DNA from: Neorhodopirellula pilleata | GTDB lineage: Bacteria; Planctomycetota; Planctomycetia; Pirellulales; Pirellulaceae | Direction of reading: 5' to 3' | Length of the DNA stretch: 64,000 nt | NCBI RefSeq assembly: GCF_007859915.1 | Contig: NZ_SJPM01000004.1 | Location: 1-64,000, forward strand | In this document: piece after piece, positions 60,626 through 64,000 of the stretch | Layout of the letters: every line of letters starts with the position of its first letter | Numbering within the stretch: position 1 is the first letter of the stretch | Made by a program: the position numbers and the translations under genes | The notes under the pieces: model-generated | What the model saw: only the letters and a program-made list of their open reading frames with translations | Told to the model about the DNA's origin: nothing | Database searches by the model: none

Positions 60626-62092
60626 TCACTGTAACTTGTCGCCCTGCAGCAGGCTTTCCAACTGTTTGATCATCGCCTCTTTCTTTTCGGGATCGTTGAC
60701 ATTGTCTTCGTAATAGTCTTCCATCAGCGAGGACCGGGGCTTCGGCTTACCGACCATGTCGGGCAGGTGCTGGAGCTGATAGGAATACTTGTCCTTCTTT
60801 GTTCTATCCTGCCATATCTTCATGAGTTTAAAGTCGTCGACGAGCAGGGTGATGCTGGAGCCGATCGTTGTACCCTTGGTGTCCCTGCCTCCATCCCAAG
60901 TATTGGATAGATGATTGAGGGTGCGGACGTTCAGATATTGACGTCCTTGCAAAGGTTGCTCTTGCCCCGTGAGATAAGGCATGAGGTCGGTGCCATCGAT
61001 CTTGAGGGACGTCAGGTCGGTCGACGGGGCCACATACTTTAAGGCCGTTGGGAGGATGTCGCAGACCGACACCAGACCGTCGTAACGGGCCGGTTTGTCT
61101 GCGGAAGCCTTGAGAGACGCAGACCAAACGATATAAGGCACCCGGATTCCGCCATCGAAGGGTTCATGTTTGAATCCATGCATGGGATTATTCAGCGAAA
61201 GAGTCCCCTCTCCACCATTGTCGCCGGTGAAGATAATCAAGGTGCGCTCCAGTTGCCTGTTCTTTTCCAGGGTCTCGACGAGTCGGCCAATGCCTCGATC
61301 CACGGCATAGACCATGGCCATGATCTTCTGGCGCGTGCTGGCGTGCTCGGCCTGCTTGGGAAACAGGGTGCGGAGGTCCTCGTCCTTGGCCTGAATCGGA
61401 GTATGGGGGGCGTTGTAAGGCAGGTAGAGGAAAAATGGCTGTTTTTCCCCGGCGCAGCGGTTGATGTAATCGATGCCAAGTTCGGTAAGTGTGTCCGTGA
61501 GGTAGGCTCCATCCATCGGGAATTGGTAATCGATCATTTTTTCCCCCACCCGATAGGTGATGGGAGAATTCTTCGTCTCGGCCACGAACTCTCCGGCCTT
61601 GCGAAAATATTCGCTCATCGCCTCAAACCCGAAGAACTCGTCGAATTCGAGGAACTCGGAATGATAGGGAAGAGTGATGGTCTTCTCCACCTCATGGTGA
61701 TACTTCCCGAAATGGGCCGTTTTCAGACCGGCCTCGCGCATGGCTCGCCCGATCATGGGTTGGCCACCCAGAACAACTTTGCGAGTCTGCCACTTCCCGC
61801 TCAGCAAGGACATCCGGGACGGGACGCAGTGGTTGTTGCCATAGGCTCTGGTGCAGACGACTCCTTCCTTCGCCAGTCGGTCCAGATTTGGAGTGAAGGA
61901 ACCGATGGCAGTTTTGAACTCCTCGCCCTCTTGGTAGAGCTTGCGATACACCGGCAGTTCGCCGTAGCCGAGATCGTCGCAAAGGATCACGATGACGTTG
62001 AGCTTTGGTTCCTCCTCCCCGCCTTGCACGATCATGGGAGCGATGGTGAACAAGCAAAACAGCGCGAGCAAGGTTGTTGAGAATGGTTTCAT
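60626..62092 (-). CDS. Type I sulfatase
   Basis: 488 residues with a signal peptide (FSTTLLALFCLFTIAPMIVQGG). Formylglycine Cys-89 in NNHCVPSRMSLLSGK; metal site VIVILCDDLGYGE; HFGKYHHEVE, FTGDNGGEGTLSLN and PFDGGIRVPYIVWSAS. The group resembles choline- or carbohydrate-sulfatases; the substrate is unknown. Likely first gene of the trio with the esterase and DUF6807 genes. A C-terminal sulfatase fragment directly upstream (62114-62297) suggests a former tandem. Confidence 0.93.
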   Translation of the reverse strand: MKPFSTTLLALFCLFTIAPMIVQGGEEEPKLNVIVILCDDLGYGELPVYRKLYQEGEEFKTAIGSFTPNLDRLAKEGVVCTRAYGNNHCVPSRMSLLSGKWQTRKVVLGGQPMIGRAMREAGLKTAHFGKYHHEVEKTITLPYHSEFLEFDEFFGFEAMSEYFRKAGEFVAETKNSPITYRVGEKMIDYQFPMDGAYLTDTLTELGIDYINRCAGEKQPFFLYLPYNAPHTPIQAKDEDLRTLFPKQAEHASTRQKIMAMVYAVDRGIGRLVETLEKNRQLERTLIIFTGDNGGEGTLSLNNPMHGFKHEPFDGGIRVPYIVWSASLKASADKPARYDGLVSVCDILPTALKYVAPSTDLTSLKIDGTDLMPYLTGQEQPLQGRQYLNVRTLNHLSNTWDGGRDTKGTTIGSSITLLVDDFKLMKIWQDRTKKDKYSYQLQHLPDMVGKPKPRSSLMEDYYEDNVNDPEKKEAMIKQLESLLQGDKLQ

Positions 62093-62113
62093 GGCAGGCT
62101 TTATCGAGTGGAA

Positions 62114-62297
62114 TCAGAACGTGAGAATTATCTTGATTCTTGAGGGAGGAACGAAGCCGGGTTCGACGAACGGCTTTTGATCGAACGCGCTGCCGTCTCC
62201 CATTATGCGTGGATCGCCGGTGAATCGCAACTCATTCATCATGCGATCCGTGAGCTCCCGCAGGACCTTCGCGTAGCCGGAATCCGCTGCGACGTTT
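62114..62297 (-). pseudogene. C-terminal fragment of a second sulfatase
   Basis: The minus frame reads AADSGYAKVLRELTDRMMNE, then LRFTGDPRIMGDGSAFDQKP, and ends at TGA. This is the C-terminal helix and tail found in N-sulfoglucosamine-type sulfatases. No start or catalytic part survives. It stands 22 bp upstream of the intact sulfatase. Confidence 0.75.
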
Positions 62298-62419
62298 CAT
62301 CCCCAATCAACGGTCAATGACAAGCCGATGCAACACCAGAGCTCACGAACCCGCCACGCACAGAATGCCTCAATTCTTTACAATTTGAGATTTTCATGCC
62401 CAAATGAAATTACAAATAA
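62298..62419. other. Short gap upstream of the nucleotidyltransferase genes
   Basis: AT-rich near its right end (ACAATTTGAGATTTTCATGCC, shown in part). It should hold the promoter of the pair that starts at 62420; no clear boxes can be named. Confidence 0.35.
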
Positions 62420-63364
62420 ATGAATCAAAGCGACAGTCCCACACTGATCTACTCTTCCGGCACCCAGGTCGTCGCCCAGAAAGATGTGATGGTGGCGAAC
62501 GGCCGGATTGCTCATCCGTCCGGGGCTGTCGGTGTGATCGTACGCTCGCCAGTCGATCGAACCCACGCTTACCGGGTTCGGTTCAGCGACGGTTTTGAAG
62601 CACCGATTCATCATGATCAACTTGTTCGATTGTCTGAATTCAAGACGAACCAAATTCGCGCGTCGGATTCACCACTTATGAGCGCCGGTCTGTACGAGAG
62701 AGTGATCTACCGCTGCGTGATCGGTTCGCGTGCCTACGGGCTTGACGACGAAGCGTCCGATACCGACCGTCGAGGCATCTACCTACCACCGGCCGAATTG
62801 CATTGGTCGCTTTACGGTGTACCCGAGCAACTTGAAAATGACGAAACCCAGGAAGTCTATTGGGAGCTTCAAAAATTCATCGTGCTTGCTCTGAAAGCGA
62901 ACCCGAATGTCCTCGAATGCCTCTATTCGCCTATTGTTGAAGACGTAACGCCACTTGGCGAAGAGTTACTCTCGATGCGAGAAGCGTTTCTGTCAAAGCT
63001 CGTCTTTCAGACGTTCTCGGGTTATGTCGCATCGCAGTTCAAAAAAATGCAAGCCGACATTCGCAACCAAGGCCGCGTGAAGTGGAAACACGTTATGCAC
63101 CTAATTCGCTTGTTGCTGTCGGGAACGCACGCCTTGCAACAACGCACGATGCTTGTTGACGTCGGCACATACCGCGATCGATTGCTGACGATCAAACGTG
63201 GGGAGATGCCATTTGCTGAGGCCGATGAATGGCGGACAAAACTGCAACGCGAATTCGAGGCGGCTTACCAAGAAACCACTTTGTCGGAGCGTCCCGACTA
63301 TGAACGAGCGAACGCTTTCCTAATTGACGCGCGGCAGCGGGCCACCCAAAGTGAACTTCCATGA
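62420..63364 (+). CDS. COG3541-type nucleotidyltransferase with N-terminal barrel domain
   Basis: 314 residues. Residues 11-72 form a small beta-barrel-like unit (TQVVAQKDVMVANGRIAHP, then GVIVRSPVDRTHAYRVRFSD), unusual for the family and possibly nucleic-acid binding. The catalytic domain has VIGSRAYGLDDEASDTDRRG (GS at 102-103, Asp at 114 and 116). The C-terminal helical half has ANPNVLECLYSPIVEDV and KWKHVMHLIRLLLSG. The stop overlaps the next gene's start by 4 bp. Confidence 0.88.
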   Translation: MNQSDSPTLIYSSGTQVVAQKDVMVANGRIAHPSGAVGVIVRSPVDRTHAYRVRFSDGFEAPIHHDQLVRLSEFKTNQIRASDSPLMSAGLYERVIYRCVIGSRAYGLDDEASDTDRRGIYLPPAELHWSLYGVPEQLENDETQEVYWELQKFIVLALKANPNVLECLYSPIVEDVTPLGEELLSMREAFLSKLVFQTFSGYVASQFKKMQADIRNQGRVKWKHVMHLIRLLLSGTHALQQRTMLVDVGTYRDRLLTIKRGEMPFAEADEWRTKLQREFEAAYQETTLSERPDYERANAFLIDARQRATQSELP

Positions 63365-64000
63365 CCAGCACCACTTCGATTGACTATGACAAGATGATGC
63401 AGCACGTGCGGACACATCCGTTTCCGCTCGTGTTCGCCACCATCAGTGGAGCCCATCTCTACGGATTTCCATCGCCCGATTCCGACTTCGACCTGCGCGG
63501 CGCACACCTACTGCCGCTTGAGACCGTCGTCGGTCTCGATGAAGGCAAGCAAACCGTTGAAAAAGAAGGCATCTATGATGGCCTGGAAATCGATCTCGTC
63601 ACCCACGACGCGGCAAAGTTCTTTAGCTTAATGCTTCGTCGCAACGGTTACGTGCTTGAACAGATCTTCTCACCGCTCGTCGTGTTCACCACGCCCGAGT
63701 ATGACGAACTAAAGTCAATCGCTGCCGAGTGCATCACCCGTCATCACGCCCATCATTACCTGGGCTTCGCGGCGACGCAGTGGAAGTTGTTCAGCAAAGA
63801 ATCACCGCCACGGGTCAAACCACTGCTGTACGTCTATCGGGTGCTGCTGACCGGCATCCACCTGATGCGAACCGGCGAAGTCGAAGCCAATCTCATCACC
63901 CTGAACGAAACCGCCAAGCTCAGTTATCTCGACGACCTCATCGCCCAAAAGCAAACCGGCCCCGAGAAAGGAACGCTGGCCACCAGTGACCTCGAATTCT
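63361..64000 (+). CDS. COG3541-type nucleotidyltransferase, cut by the window end
   Basis: 213 residues are visible from the ATG at 63361, which overlaps the stop of the first transferase (ATGA). TISGAHLYGFPSPDSDFDLRG (in part) gives the nucleotidyltransferase motif with Asp-42 and Asp-44; then LLRRN-like LMLRRNGYVLEQIFSPLVV and HHYLGFAATQWKLFSK. The last visible residues TAKLSYLDDLIAQKQTGPEK match the remnant at 51716. The two transferases form a tandem and may act as one complex. Confidence 0.88.
   Translation, partial: MTSTTSIDYDKMMQHVRTHPFPLVFATISGAHLYGFPSPDSDFDLRGAHLLPLETVVGLDEGKQTVEKEGIYDGLEIDLVTHDAAKFFSLMLRRNGYVLEQIFSPLVVFTTPEYDELKSIAAECITRHHAHHYLGFAATQWKLFSKESPPRVKPLLYVYRVLLTGIHLMRTGEVEANLITLNETAKLSYLDDLIAQKQTGPEKGTLATSDLEF

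Overview
The window looks like chromosomal DNA of a planctomycete of the Pirellulaceae/Rhodopirellula type. The evidence is the gene content: two formylglycine-type sulfatases plus sulfatase debris, a large cytochrome c/HEAT-repeat dehydrogenase protein, a Gfo/Idh oxidoreductase with a Tat signal, surface proteins with an LEPR-XLL-like N-terminal motif, a giant kinase-WD40 protein next to an ECF sigma factor, a DUF6807 protein and a dockerin protein. This assignment is an inference; there is no rRNA or other marker here.

Layout. 0.4-9.3 kb: greA, then a tripartite efflux system (RND permease and lipoprotein adaptor on the minus strand, TolC-like channel divergent), then an SGNH hydrolase cut by one in-frame stop. 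9.3-13.1 kb: a heptamer repeat tract, a Gfo/Idh oxidoreductase, a radical SAM protein and a conserved secreted planctomycete protein. 13.3-22.4 kb: a signalling cassette of LEPR-like surface protein, WD40 Ser/Thr kinase and ECF sigma factor. 22.4-27.5 kb: cytochrome c protein, sulfatase and a truncated ADP-ribosylglycohydrolase. 27.6-28.8 kb: a gene graveyard whose pieces have fuller relatives elsewhere in the window.

29.7-38.5 kb is the most unusual region. It holds a REP-associated tyrosine transposase (RAYT) and nine palindromic repeats of one family (consensus half CACGGTGGTCCTCCACCGTG, flanked by TAGTGG and CCACTA). These lie at nearly every gene end among a kinase, two SDRs, two HxlR regulators, two isochorismatase-fold proteins and several broken genes. 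The stems vary by compensatory changes, one element has an eight-fold 13-bp internal expansion, and one was duplicated together with the 3' end of the kinase gene.

38.8-45.5 kb: a start-less csrA remnant, a secreted protein, a redoxin, a dockerin/LEPR-like protein, a copper monooxygenase with EF-hands, and an ECF sigma/anti-sigma pair. 46.2-51.7 kb: a broken choloylglycine-hydrolase-like gene, then a sigma-54 activator divergent from a likely sigma-54-dependent set (AhpD-like carboxymuconolactone decarboxylase, DUF1348 protein, secreted alpha/beta hydrolase, PNPOx-like flavin protein). 51.7-58.3 kb: M56 peptidase, VF530 protein, phytanoyl-CoA dioxygenase-like protein, a nucleotidyltransferase/small-protein pair, AlkZ-related protein and a dual-specificity phosphatase. 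58.6-62.3 kb: a minus-strand degradation set (DUF6807, esterase, sulfatase). 62.4-64 kb: two overlapping COG3541-type nucleotidyltransferases, the second running off the window. C-terminal tails of the same nucleotidyltransferase family recur at 51.9 and 56.4 kb, and possibly at 28.25 kb.
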